In this document: piece after piece, positions 52,714-61,101 of the stretch | How positions within the stretch are numbered: the stretch's first letter is position 1 | Layout: each line of letters opens with the position of its first letter | DNA from: an uncultured Anaeroplasmataceae bacterium | Lineage (GTDB): Bacteria > Bacillota_I > Bacilli_A > Acholeplasmatales > Anaeroplasmataceae | Reading direction: 5' to 3' | NCBI GenBank assembly: GCA_947629825.1 | Contig: CANRFF010000005.1 | Location: 96,585 to 160,584 of the forward strand | Length of the DNA: 64,000 nt | The notes under the pieces: generated by a model | What the model was told of the DNA's origin: nothing | Seen by the model: the letters and a program-made list of their open reading frames with translations, nothing else | The model's database searches: none | Translations under genes and position numbers: made by a program

Positions 52714-53602
52714 TTGCGATATATTCCCGAAACTCTTTCATAAACCGCTGAATTTGCGTACACATTTTCAAATATCCCATCGTTTGATAGTATTGCATCT
52801 GTATTTCCAAATGAACATTCAAAACCAATATATATAACGTCATAAAACAAAAATACTTTTTATTGAATTCATCCATCGCATCGATTTCTTTTTTCAAAAA
52901 ATCCGAAGAAAATGTCGAAGGAAGCGACAGATAATATCTGCTGCAAAGCATTCCCAAAGGACCGTAATACAAGTCGAAACACGGAAGAATTTTCCCCTTA
53001 TGATACAAAAATTCATTGATTTTTCTGTAAATCAATCCGTAACGGACAATCTGTTTTTGGTCGATAAAATGAAATAAATCCTGCTGCAGATCGTATAAAT
53101 AAATTTTCGCATCCAAAAGAATATGGTATTTCGAAAGAATCACCCAGTGGATATCGTTTTTGACCGGAGATGTTTCCAGTTCGCGAATTCTCATCTCGAT
53201 ATAGGAAAACTTATGATCCAAAAGACGATAAAGATTTTCCAGATGTCTGAGATGTTCTTTTTTCAAAGTGATTTCAAAAGAGGACTTTTCGAAAATCTGA
53301 TTCAAAAGCGGAAATAAGCGCAACCATTTGACCCGTTCTTCCGTCATTTCATCAAACCCGTCAAACATCAGATAAATATTGTTCTGATCTTTGATTTCAT
53401 AGACGGATTTGGCAAGTGACAAAGAATACCTGGTCAAATCCGTATATGTCAAAAACATCTCTTTCGTCAATTTCAAAACCAAATAACGATTCTGTTGAAA
53501 ATCTTCTACAATATCGACTCCGTCAAGCGATTTGACAACCCGCACCGGAAACGGAAAATTATCGGTCAAGTTTAAATACGACCTTATGGTGTTCCCGGTC
53601 AT
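52709..53602 (-). CDS. Unknown protein in the YsxE position beside SpoVID-like
   Basis: A 297-residue soluble protein. The N-terminal RYLVLKLTKEMF followed by helices vaguely recalls the kinase-like fold of CotS/YsxE spore-coat proteins, but no catalytic motif is evident. In Bacillus, ysxE follows spoVID, and this gene likewise follows a SpoVID-like gene, which is the main reason for the suggestion. It overlaps that gene by 44 bases if started at ATG 53602; TTG 53569 is an alternative. The C-terminal half is aromatic- and Met-rich. Confidence 0.5.
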   Translation of the reverse strand: MTGNTIRSYLNLTDNFPFPVRVVKSLDGVDIVEDFQQNRYLVLKLTKEMFLTYTDLTRYSLSLAKSVYEIKDQNNIYLMFDGFDEMTEERVKWLRLFPLLNQIFEKSSFEITLKKEHLRHLENLYRLLDHKFSYIEMRIRELETSPVKNDIHWVILSKYHILLDAKIYLYDLQQDLFHFIDQKQIVRYGLIYRKINEFLYHKGKILPCFDLYYGPLGMLCSRYYLSLPSTFSSDFLKKEIDAMDEFNKKYFCFMTLYILVLNVHLEIQMQYYQTMGYLKMCTQIQRFMKEFREYIAK

Positions 53603-54257
53603 ACCCCGCTAAAAGTTTTTCCATCGACACCTTGTATTTTTTCGCAATTTCATCCAAATCTTCTTCGGATCCGACGTAAATGCATTTCAATTTATACATC
53701 GGACTGACTTTCTCATCAAAAAAAGTCAAAAAATCACTTTCCGTTTCATGTGTTTTCGTCGTGATTGTCTTGTTTTCTTTTCTCGTTGCCAAAGAATCCG
53801 CCAGTTTATCTTCGTAATTTTTGGAAATATCTTCTTTGATTTTTTCGATTTCCGCCTCTTTTTCTTCTTCTTTTTCTTCCGCATGCGGAAGTTTTTCTTC
53901 TTCGATTTCGATTGATTCCGTAATCGGTTCCACTTCCACGACCAGATCTTTTTTCAGCTCATACTCCACCTGCAGTATGCATTCCACATCGATTCCCTGT
54001 CCTTCTACCACCGCAACATTGCACTGAGAAAGTTGAATTCCTTGAATCTTCAGTTCATCCAGTTCCATTTCATAGGGAAAAGTAAACACTTTGAAACATT
54101 CCGTGGAATTGACATCCGTATAAGAAAGATTCAATTCGATTTCACCGGAAGCTTTACTCTGTTCGATTTGTTCATGATTGATTTTTTCAATATGGGCTTT
54201 GATGGAAGAAATGCCGGAAAGTTCCATAAAATAATGCTTTTGAAGATTTAATTGCAT
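53559..54257 (-). CDS. SpoVID-like protein with C-terminal LysM-like domain
   Basis: A 232-residue protein. The N-terminal third (LNLQKHYFMELSGISSIKAHIE...) has the beta-rich pattern and ordering of the SpoVID N-terminal domain. A middle Glu/Lys-rich linker of about 60 residues follows. The C-terminus YVGSEEDLDEIAKKYKVSMEKLL (about 190-215) is LysM-like. SpoVID organises spore-coat encasement in Bacillus and ends in LysM. The location between engB and a YsxE-position gene matches the Bacillus neighbourhood. It is shorter than SpoVID (about 575 residues), so this may be a reduced version. Confidence 0.6.
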   Translation of the reverse strand: MQLNLQKHYFMELSGISSIKAHIEKINHEQIEQSKASGEIELNLSYTDVNSTECFKVFTFPYEMELDELKIQGIQLSQCNVAVVEGQGIDVECILQVEYELKKDLVVEVEPITESIEIEEEKLPHAEEKEEEKEAEIEKIKEDISKNYEDKLADSLATRKENKTITTKTHETESDFLTFFDEKVSPMYKLKCIYVGSEEDLDEIAKKYKVSMEKLLAGYDREHHKVVFKLDR

Positions 54258-54300
54258 ATAATCACCATTTCACTATATGAAAAAAAAAGAAAGAAAAGAA

Positions 54301-54897
54301 CTACTTTTCTTCCTCATTTAATCTTTGTTCCATATGGTCCCAAACGGCAGACAATCCTTCTTTTTTCAACACCGAAGTCACAACGAGATCATCGTCTTTT
54401 TCCAACATCAGCGTTTCGATGATTTGTTCTTTGTTCTTCTTATAGTCTTTCTGTTTGACTTGATCGGATTTGGTAGCCACTACCACCACCGGAAGATGAT
54501 AATACTTTAAAAAGCGGTACATCAGCACATCATTTTCCGTCGGACAATGACGGAAATCCACCAATAGAAAAACCAATTTCAGTTGTTTTCTTTGCCGGAC
54601 ATATCGCTCGATCATCTTCCCGAATGATTCCTGAATTTTTTTGCCGACTTGCGCATAACCGTATCCCGGAACATCAATCAAATAAAATTTCCGATTGATC
54701 AGGTAAACATTCAACGTTTGCGTCTTTCCGGGAGTCGACGAGGTTTTGGCCAATTTTTTTCTTTGACAAAGTCCGTTGATCAACGAAGATTTCCCCACAT
54801 TCGACCGTCCGCAAAACATAAATTCACAGCCGTCATGAACGGGAAGTCCTTCGTTTTTGACCGCCGAAGTCACAAATTCCGCACTTTTAATCTCCAT
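54301..54897 (-). CDS. engB: Ribosome biogenesis GTPase EngB (YsxC)
   Basis: A 198-residue GTPase needed for 50S assembly. G-motifs: GRSNVGKSSLIN (G1), the TSSTPGKTQT switch, DVPGYGYAQV (G3), VATKSDQV (G4), and VTSVLKKEG near G5. ATG 54897 is chosen with GGTGGA upstream; ATG 54900 is an alternative. It overlaps the end of the PHP gene by 11 bases, so it is coupled to it. Confidence 0.95.
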   Translation of the reverse strand: MEIKSAEFVTSAVKNEGLPVHDGCEFMFCGRSNVGKSSLINGLCQRKKLAKTSSTPGKTQTLNVYLINRKFYLIDVPGYGYAQVGKKIQESFGKMIERYVRQRKQLKLVFLLVDFRHCPTENDVLMYRFLKYYHLPVVVVATKSDQVKQKDYKKNKEQIIETLMLEKDDDLVVTSVLKKEGLSAVWDHMEQRLNEEEK

Positions 54898-55702
54898 CAT
54901 TCCACCCAATCCTTTCGGCAATCGGGGCAAATTCCGGTCCGGATAACGTACATGTTCCGATCGGCGCATGAGTCTGATCGCCATGACAGTCACTTCCGGC
55001 AGAAATCAACAGATGATGACGTTCGGCAACCTTTTGAAAATAGGCTTCGTCATTTTCCCGATTGGACGGATGACGAATTTCAATCGCATCGAACCCATAC
55101 TTCAAAATCTCTTCCACATCTTCTTTCGACAACTGACAAGGATGAGCCAAAATGATGAAACAATCGTTTTCTCTTGCCATACGGACGCCTTCTTCCACAG
55201 ATAATTTCGTAGAAGGAACATAGGCTTCGGAACGGGAGGACACATAAAAAGAGGCTTCTTCTTTGGTCAGGTGATTGCACACTTCCAGATTTCTTCGCAT
55301 ATTGGCTCTGGTAATAAGAATCGATTCGCTAAACAGACGGGAAAGATCGATCTTCAAATGATAAATCTGTTCGACTTTCTTCATCATTTCCACCGCTCTT
55401 TTTTTTCTTTTTTCGATCATTTCCAACGAAAAATTCTTAAAAAACGGAGGAATTCGATTCTTTTTGAAAAGACAGACGATATGAACGGACTTCCCGTGAT
55501 AATCCGTGGAAAGTTCCATTCCCAAAATCACCTTTTTCCCCATTTGATCGGCCAGTTGTTTCATCTCTTCACACCCCAAAACCGAATCGTGATCGGTAAG
55601 GGCAAATATATCGGTATGATTTTTCTCTGCCGCTTCCAACAGTTCCCGACAAGTATAAAGTCCGTCGGAATAGCGGGTATGATTGTGTAAATCTATTTTC
55701 AT
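54887..55702 (-). CDS. PHP-domain phosphoesterase
   Basis: A 271-residue protein of the polymerase and histidinol phosphatase family, with the metal-binding residues in sequence: DLHNHTRYSDG (first His pair), ALTDHDS, GMELS, and ILAHP, GSDCHG at the end. This matches the YciV/TrpH group (5'-nucleotide phosphoesterases such as RNase AM), but the substrate is not proven. It is followed by engB in overlap. Confidence 0.9.
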   Translation of the reverse strand: MKIDLHNHTRYSDGLYTCRELLEAAEKNHTDIFALTDHDSVLGCEEMKQLADQMGKKVILGMELSTDYHGKSVHIVCLFKKNRIPPFFKNFSLEMIEKRKKRAVEMMKKVEQIYHLKIDLSRLFSESILITRANMRRNLEVCNHLTKEEASFYVSSRSEAYVPSTKLSVEEGVRMARENDCFIILAHPCQLSKEDVEEILKYGFDAIEIRHPSNRENDEAYFQKVAERHHLLISAGSDCHGDQTHAPIGTCTLSGPEFAPIAERIGWNDGD

Positions 55703-55735
55703 TTTACTTCACCGCTTTTAAGTATATCATTTTTT

Positions 55736-55777
55736 TGAAAAAGGAACAAGCGACTAAATCGAAGTAGTCGCCTGTTC
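55736..55777 (-). terminator. Terminator at the end of the DUF5662 gene
   Basis: Minus-strand stem GAACAGGCGACTA / TAGTCGCTTGTTC (55777-55765 with 55756-55744) then CTTTTTC. The 5' arm is made from the last codons and the 3' arm follows the stop codon. Confidence 0.85.
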
Positions 55778-56299
55778 ATAAGTTTTGATTTTTTTGATTT
55801 TACGAAATGCCTGTTTTTCTCCTTCCGTTGAAACCCATAAAAGCCACTGTTCCAGAACTTCGGCAGAAAGCGGATGCATTTTCTGCGCCGTATGTTGCCG
55901 TCGGAAATAAGAAAGTGCGGAATCCGGACGATAATTTTTCTTTTCATACAACTTCGATGCCGCAATCCGATCGCAAAAACTTTCTTTCAAATAACGGATC
56001 GGCATCAATACCGGTTCGTATTCACCGCTTTGAACGGAAATATCCGTCCAGTATTCGATATGATGTTTGTTTCTGCCTTTATGGTGCATCCATGCCAAAG
56101 AATACCCTTTGGTTTTTCGTTCGACTTCCGTAGGAGAATGATCTCCGGCATAAAACTTCGCACCCGGAATCAATTCGGCCCAGGAATACTTGGATAAATC
56201 GTGAAACAATCCCTGAAAGCCGATTCCCACCTTGAAACACAACCGCATCACTTTATGACGATGTCTGGTAATCAAGTGCAAATGCTTCAAAAAGTGCAT
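55754..56299 (-). CDS. DUF5662 family protein
   Basis: A 181-residue protein of the DUF5662 family. Conserved residues of the family are visible: HRHKVMRLCFKVG, FHDLSKYSWAE, GYSLAWMHHKGRNKHH and EYW. The several His, the HD pair and NKHH look like a metal site, but no activity is known. It lies 2 bases downstream of the ABC transporter gene, in one transcript. Confidence 0.85.
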   Translation of the reverse strand: MHFLKHLHLITRHRHKVMRLCFKVGIGFQGLFHDLSKYSWAELIPGAKFYAGDHSPTEVERKTKGYSLAWMHHKGRNKHHIEYWTDISVQSGEYEPVLMPIRYLKESFCDRIAASKLYEKKNYRPDSALSYFRRQHTAQKMHPLSAEVLEQWLLWVSTEGEKQAFRKIKKIKTYEQATTSI

Positions 56300-56300
56300 A

Positions 56301-58988
56301 TTATTCGCTCCTCAGCGCTACCACAGGATCTTTCTTGGCCGCCGAACGAGCCGGGATCAAACCCGAAATACAAGTCAAAACAATGCTTACCAAAATCATG
56401 ATCAATGCTTGCCACCACGGAAGTGCACAAATCGGATAAACTCCCGTAAAATGATCCACAATGACATTTAAAATGACCGAAGCCAAATACGTAATCGCAA
56501 TTCCGAACGAACCGGAAATCAATCCGATAATAAAAGTTTCGGCGTTGAATAAGTGGGAAACATCTTTTTTCTGACCACCCAACGAACGGATCACACCGAT
56601 TTCTTTGATTCGTTCCACTACCGACACATAAGTGATAATCGCAATCATCACACAAGATACGATCAAAGAAAGCGCCGTAAACGCAATGAGCGCCGTCGTG
56701 ACAATATCAATCATTCCGTTGATAATCGCAATAATCAACTCCAAAGTATCCGTATAAGTGATTTGAAAACGATCCTCCGCACTCAATGTGATCTTTTGAT
56801 GCGTATCTGCGGATTCGAATTCTACCGTTTCCCGTCCATTCCAGATATCCAAATAATCCGTTACCAAATCTTTCTCTTCAAAAGAAAGCGGATAAATGGA
56901 AATCAAATTCGGAAGTTCCACTCCGCCGAGTTCACGAACGGAAGGTCCGAAAGAGGTACTTGCCGAAAGCCCACTTGCCAACATCGACATCATCGTATTT
57001 TGATTGCTTCTTAAAAAAGTAGTCACATTATCCCGAAAAACACCTTCTCTGTTGGTGTAATGGTAGGTAGACACAATCGCATTTTTATACGTGGTTCCAT
57101 TGATTTCGCCAAACGCAAAATGTTCTTTTTCTTCTTCGGATTCACATTGACTTTCCGCATATTTTACAATTTCGGAATTCTTCGCTTGGGCAAGCGCATA
57201 TTTGGTCAACTCTTCGGTATAGTAAAAACCGCTGGTAAGACAACCGTAAGAAATCTTTTCTTTCGGACGCAAAATTCCGACTACTTTCAATTCAATACCG
57301 TCACTTTCGGAAAAAGAATCCGAATATCCCTGATAAACAAACGGAAACGATTCCGGTTGAAAGTATTGATTTTTCGTATAAATCACATCATTCGGATAAT
57401 ACATAAACGTTTTGGACATGATTTCATCATAGGTAAATCGGTTTTTCAACTTTGCATTCGGATTATTGTACTGTTCTGCCAAATCCAAGAAATCTTCTTG
57501 GGTGTAATACCCCAGTTGAGCAAGCGTCAAATCGATGACCGAAGTGTCGGAGTCCAATACCAACATGATTTCATCTTTTTCTTTCGGAAAACGGCTGTTT
57601 CCAAGTAAATCATACTGACTGAGAACATATTCTTCTTCCGGAAGACTTTGACTCATCGTGGTTGCGAGCATGGAAATCAGATAAGAGTACTCTCCGAATT
57701 CCTTTGTTTCTTCCATCACGGAAGTATACATATTCACCAATGTCGTCAAAGACACACTTTCCGGCTCGCTATTCTCATCCAACTGAAATTCCGTATAAAT
57801 ATTATGATTCAAATTGATTCCGTAATCATAAGAAATCGCATTGGTATATTCTTTCGGCATCGCCCGAATATAATCCACATATTCTTTGGTAATCGTATTT
57901 TCAACGACAAATCCGCCGGTGCCGTCTTCTTTTTGTCCAAACATATTTGCCAGAAAAGAAATCAATGACTGAACATTGACCGAATGATCCAATACCTCCA
58001 GTTTTTCTTGAGTACTCATCTGCCCCATAAACGCATTCAAATCATATGTTTCTTCCTGAATCATAATGGGATTTCCCGAAAGCATATCATCCTGCATACT
58101 GTCAATATAGCCGTGAACTCCCGCAGAAACCGCCAAAACCATCGATACTCCGATAATTCCGATCGACCCCGCAATACAAGTCATGATGGTTCTTGCCCGT
58201 TTGGAAAAGAGATTCTTAGCGGACAATTTGAACGCCGTCCAAAAACTCATTTTGGCTTTTTCCGTTTTCATCGAAGGGGCTTCGTTTTCTTTAACTTCTT
58301 CTTCCGCAGAATACGGATTGGAATCTTCCAAGACTTCCCCATCCAAAAGACGAACGATTCGGGAAGAATATTTTTCGGCCAGTTCCGGATTATGAGTCAC
58401 CATAATGACCAATTTGTCTTTGGCAATTTCCTTAATCAATTCCATAATCTGAACGGACGTCTGCGTATCGAGCGCTCCCGTCGGTTCATCGGCCAAAAGG
58501 ATTTCCGGTTCGTTCACCAACGCTCTGGCAATGGCCACTCTTTGACACTGCCCGCCGGAAAGTTGATTCGGATGTTTGTTGTACTGACCGGAAAGTCCTA
58601 CCCGATCAATCGCTTCTTTGGCTCTTCTTTGCCGTTCTTCTTTACTGATTCCGGCGATCGTCAGTGCCAATTCCACATTTCCCAAAATCGTTTGATGCGG
58701 AATCAAATTATAACTTTGAAAAATAAAACCGATACGATGGTTCCGGTAAACGTCCCAATCCCGATCTTTGAATTTTTTCGTACTGATTCCATTGATAAAC
58801 AAATTTCCGGAAGTATATTGATCCAATCCGCCGATAATATTCAAAAGTGTGGTTTTTCCACACCCGGAAGGACCCAAAATACTGACAAATTCATTTTTTC
58901 TGAAAGAAAGATCGATTCCTTTTAACGCATGAACGGTCGTATCTGCTACTTTATAATCTTTTTTGATTTGTTCGAGTCTTAACATCAT
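56301..58988 (-). CDS. MacB-like ABC transporter, ATPase and permease fused
   Basis: An 895-residue fusion. Residues about 1-230 are a LolD/MacB-type ATPase with GPSGCGKTTLLN, LSGGQCQRVAIARAL and LLADEPTGALD. A linker leads to the first membrane helix (about 275), then a large extracytoplasmic domain (about 310-740), and three C-terminal helices of the FtsX type with VVERIKEIGVIRSLGG. Such proteins work by mechanotransmission rather than channelling substrate, often in peptide resistance or lipoprotein handling. Substrate unknown. It has a promoter just upstream. Confidence 0.93.
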   Translation of the reverse strand: MMLRLEQIKKDYKVADTTVHALKGIDLSFRKNEFVSILGPSGCGKTTLLNIIGGLDQYTSGNLFINGISTKKFKDRDWDVYRNHRIGFIFQSYNLIPHQTILGNVELALTIAGISKEERQRRAKEAIDRVGLSGQYNKHPNQLSGGQCQRVAIARALVNEPEILLADEPTGALDTQTSVQIMELIKEIAKDKLVIMVTHNPELAEKYSSRIVRLLDGEVLEDSNPYSAEEEVKENEAPSMKTEKAKMSFWTAFKLSAKNLFSKRARTIMTCIAGSIGIIGVSMVLAVSAGVHGYIDSMQDDMLSGNPIMIQEETYDLNAFMGQMSTQEKLEVLDHSVNVQSLISFLANMFGQKEDGTGGFVVENTITKEYVDYIRAMPKEYTNAISYDYGINLNHNIYTEFQLDENSEPESVSLTTLVNMYTSVMEETKEFGEYSYLISMLATTMSQSLPEEEYVLSQYDLLGNSRFPKEKDEIMLVLDSDTSVIDLTLAQLGYYTQEDFLDLAEQYNNPNAKLKNRFTYDEIMSKTFMYYPNDVIYTKNQYFQPESFPFVYQGYSDSFSESDGIELKVVGILRPKEKISYGCLTSGFYYTEELTKYALAQAKNSEIVKYAESQCESEEEKEHFAFGEINGTTYKNAIVSTYHYTNREGVFRDNVTTFLRSNQNTMMSMLASGLSASTSFGPSVRELGGVELPNLISIYPLSFEEKDLVTDYLDIWNGRETVEFESADTHQKITLSAEDRFQITYTDTLELIIAIINGMIDIVTTALIAFTALSLIVSCVMIAIITYVSVVERIKEIGVIRSLGGQKKDVSHLFNAETFIIGLISGSFGIAITYLASVILNVIVDHFTGVYPICALPWWQALIMILVSIVLTCISGLIPARSAAKKDPVVALRSE

Positions 58989-59016
58989 CTATCCCCCTTT
59001 TTCAAAATACGCTACC

Positions 59017-59025
59017 ATTATAGCA
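59017..59025 (-). promoter_or_regulatory. Promoter of the MacB-like gene
   Basis: Minus-strand TGC-TATAAT (TATAAT = 59022-59017), an extended -10 with a weak -35. Confidence 0.5.
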
Positions 59026-59074
59026 TAAAATTATGGGAATATTATCAAAAATGTATGAAAATTTATTTTTTGTG

Positions 59075-59098
59075 AAAAAAAAAGAGGCTCTTGCCTCT
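59075..59098 (-). terminator. Terminator of the 59100-59720 membrane-protein gene
   Basis: Minus-strand AGAGGC-AAGA-GCCTCT (59098-59083) followed by nine T. It stops transcription before the MacB-like promoter. Confidence 0.85.
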
Positions 59099-59099
59099 C

Positions 59100-59720
59100 T
59101 TATAAAAAGTGTCCGAAAAATTTGGCAATTCCGGGAATCAACAGTGCACCGAATATAAAATAAAGTGCCGTATACAATACATCGTTCGGATGAGGAATAT
59201 AATGATAACATACCACAGACAAAGCAATTCCGACTACTCCCGAAACAAATGTTAAAAAGATAAATCTCCAGGTGTAATAATTTTCGTTCCAATCCCAGAA
59301 AAAACTATTCGGAATGGCATCGTGAGTCAAAGTCAAATAATAATAAATCACCTTGTCATAGAAATCCGATTTTTTGATTTTTTCCGGAAAAGAATATTCT
59401 TTTTTGGTGAAAAAATAGACTTTCTTCATTTGTTCCTGCAGAAAGGTCGGATCCACGGAATTTCCTTTCAGATAATCATACATTGCCAAAAGCCCGACAT
59501 ATTTCAAATCCGTTCGGTCCAATGCCTCGATTTTTTCGGAAAACCGTTCGATACGAATCTGGGATAATTTTGCATAAAGGAGATACAGCCATCCGAACAA
59601 GGACAACAGCCACAACAAAAAAGTAATCACACCCATCGTCATATCTTTGACGAAAATTTCAATAATAAGAAGGACAAACGCCGTTATATTGATTGTCGAT
59701 ACTGCGATCACTTTTTTCAT
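59100..59720 (-). CDS. Membrane protein of unknown function
   Basis: A 206-residue protein with four hydrophobic segments: two near the N-terminus (about 2-24 and 30-52) and two near the C-terminus (about 153-173 and 181-199), flanking a charged central domain of about 100 residues. I do not recognise the family. ATG 59720 follows AGGAGG. The longer frame to 59804 would run through a tRNA gene and is rejected. It begins 22 bases after tRNA-Arg with no terminator between, so it may share the tRNA transcript. Confidence 0.75.
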   Translation of the reverse strand: MKKVIAVSTINITAFVLLIIEIFVKDMTMGVITFLLWLLSLFGWLYLLYAKLSQIRIERFSEKIEALDRTDLKYVGLLAMYDYLKGNSVDPTFLQEQMKKVYFFTKKEYSFPEKIKKSDFYDKVIYYYLTLTHDAIPNSFFWDWNENYYTWRFIFLTFVSGVVGIALSVVCYHYIPHPNDVLYTALYFIFGALLIPGIAKFFGHFL

Positions 59721-59742
59721 AACGTTCCTCCTAAAAATAAAA

Positions 59743-59819
59743 TGGCGTCCCCGACAGGATTCGAACCTGCGACCGACGGCTTCGGAAACCGTTACTCTAT
59801 CCAACTGAGCTACGAGGAC
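59743..59819 (-). tRNA. tRNA-Arg (CCG)
   Basis: 77 bases, minus strand, CCA encoded. The anticodon stem is ACGGT / GCCGT and the loop TTCCGAA gives CCG (codon CGG). T-arm: GCAGG-TTCGAAT-CCTGT. Confidence 0.95.
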
Positions 59820-59858
59820 ATCATCTATATTATATCATATTTCAAAGACAAGGAAAAG

Positions 59859-60137
59859 TCATTTTTCTTTTTTTAATAAATATTGATATTGCGGATTTTT
59901 TTCAAACCATGCTTTGGCATAACTGCATTCCAAAATTGCTTTTTGATTGGTTTTCGAAAGAACTTCCGTAGTTTTCGTCAACAGTTCGGAGGCAATCTTT
60001 TTTCCTCTCAACGATTCATCTACCACCGTGTGAGTGATACAAACCGTCCCTTCTTCAACCATCGGAAACGTAACATACGCAAAAATCCGATCCTGGTCCC
60101 ATAAAGAAATCCGATTGGTTTCATAGACCCACTTCAT
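59859..60137 (-). CDS. Small GNAT-type acetyltransferase
   Basis: A 92-residue protein of the short GNAT class (Acetyltransf_CG type). The central TVVDESLRGKKIASELL is the acetyl-CoA-binding loop motif RxxGxA, followed by a strand and the YAKAWFEKNPQY ending. ATG 60137 follows GAAGGTGGAA and overlaps the stop codon of the upstream acetyltransferase gene (ATGA). Substrate unknown. Confidence 0.85.
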   Translation of the reverse strand: MKWVYETNRISLWDQDRIFAYVTFPMVEEGTVCITHTVVDESLRGKKIASELLTKTTEVLSKTNQKAILECSYAKAWFEKNPQYQYLLKKEK

Positions 60138-60556
60138 TTTTCCACCTTCTTCCACATCAAATAGTGCAAAACACCATATTCATAAAGAGGTTTTTCTTCT
60201 TGATGATATCCGTTTTTCAGATAAAAATCAATCGCTTGGGCTTGTGCTTCAATCGTAATCAAATCCAGCCCCTGTTTTTGTACAAATTTTTCGGCATAAT
60301 GCAAAATAATCGACCCGTATCCTTGATGACGATAGGCTTTTTTTACCAAAATTCTACTGAAATGGGCGTGATCGTCGAAAAGTTTTACCCGCACATACCC
60401 TACCAACAAGGAATCCAGTTTCAAACCGAAATGGAAATATTCATTTTCGTTGGGTTCCAGTTCCGCTTCTTTCGGAAACCCTTGCTCTTCCACAAAGACT
60501 TCTGTTCTCAATGAAGCTATTTCACAAGTAATATCTTCCCATTGAATCAATTCCAT
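60134..60556 (-). CDS. ElaA-like GNAT acetyltransferase
   Basis: A 140-residue acetyltransferase. The start MELIQWEDI and LRTEVFVEEQGFP are the ElaA-family opening. The acetyl-CoA loop is RILVKKAYRHQGYGSIILHYAE, in two parts. The C-terminal FYLKNGYHQEE is typical GNAT. ATG 60556 is preferred because GGAGGAAAG precedes it; a longer frame to 60622 lacks that support. It is coupled to the small GNAT gene downstream. Substrate unknown. Confidence 0.88.
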   Translation of the reverse strand: MELIQWEDITCEIASLRTEVFVEEQGFPKEAELEPNENEYFHFGLKLDSLLVGYVRVKLFDDHAHFSRILVKKAYRHQGYGSIILHYAEKFVQKQGLDLITIEAQAQAIDFYLKNGYHQEEKPLYEYGVLHYLMWKKVEK

Positions 60557-60675
60557 CGCTCTTTCCTCCGAAAACGATTCTTTCCATGCTTTTTCGAAAA
60601 AGATAATATCATCTTTTCCCATAAATAAAGCATATCATAATTTCCATTTGTTTTCAACGAACTTTTGAGATTCGT

Positions 60676-60870
60676 ATGAATTCAATTTTAGAAAGGAAAA
60701 AACGAAAACCGGCGAAATCTTTTACGCTCTTTACAATCTTATCCCACCAGCAACTTCATCAATATGAGCGTATTGTTGTTTTTCAGCAAAACTCTTATGG
60801 TCGTGCTCCCTATTTGGTTTATTTCGAAAATCAATATAAAAAACTACCTCCGTTTATTGTAACATATTGA
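60676..60870 (+). CDS. Possible small orphan protein
   Basis: In the 410-base stretch between the GNAT gene and tRNA-Leu the only open frame is this 64-codon one, with a basic N-terminus (ERKKRKPAKS) and an aromatic C-terminal half. It lacks a clear ribosome binding site, and I recognise no family. It could be a real small protein or chance. Otherwise the stretch shows only the tRNA-Leu terminator. Confidence 0.2.
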   Translation: MNSILERKKRKPAKSFTLFTILSHQQLHQYERIVVFQQNSYGRAPYLVYFENQYKKLPPFIVTY

Positions 60871-60924
60871 CACGCTATTTAAAATGTCAGAAAAGGTCTT
60901 AGAAAATATAACTTCAATCAGGAT

Positions 60925-60954
60925 AAAAAAAAGATTGACACATTGTATCAATCT
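60925..60954 (-). terminator. Terminator of tRNA-Leu
   Basis: Minus-strand AGATTGATACA / TGTGTCAATCT with one or two mismatches (60954-60932), followed by eight T. Confidence 0.75.
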
Positions 60955-60967
60955 AATTCTTTCAATA

Positions 60968-61050
60968 TGGTGCGGAAAATGGGATTCGAACCCACACGTA
61001 TAAACACTACCGCCTGAAGATAGCGCGTCTACCAATTCCGCCATTTCCGC
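60968..61050 (-). tRNA. tRNA-Leu (CAG)
   Basis: 83 bases, minus strand, class II with a long variable arm, CCA encoded. The anticodon stem CTATC / GGTAG and loop TTCAGGC give CAG (codon CTG). Acceptor GCGGAAA / TTTCCGC. Confidence 0.95.
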
Positions 61051-61101
61051 AGGAATAAAGACATCTTTATCATATCACAAAAATATCTTTATTTCAATAT
61101 T

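Noticed and set aside
57984..58925. Plus-strand frame of 313 codons
   Set aside because: It is antisense to the MacB-like ABC transporter's ATPase domain, which has all its motifs; no ribosome binding site.
59721..59804. N-terminal extension of the membrane protein
   Set aside because: It is translated tRNA-Arg sequence; the ATG at 59720 has AGGAGG.
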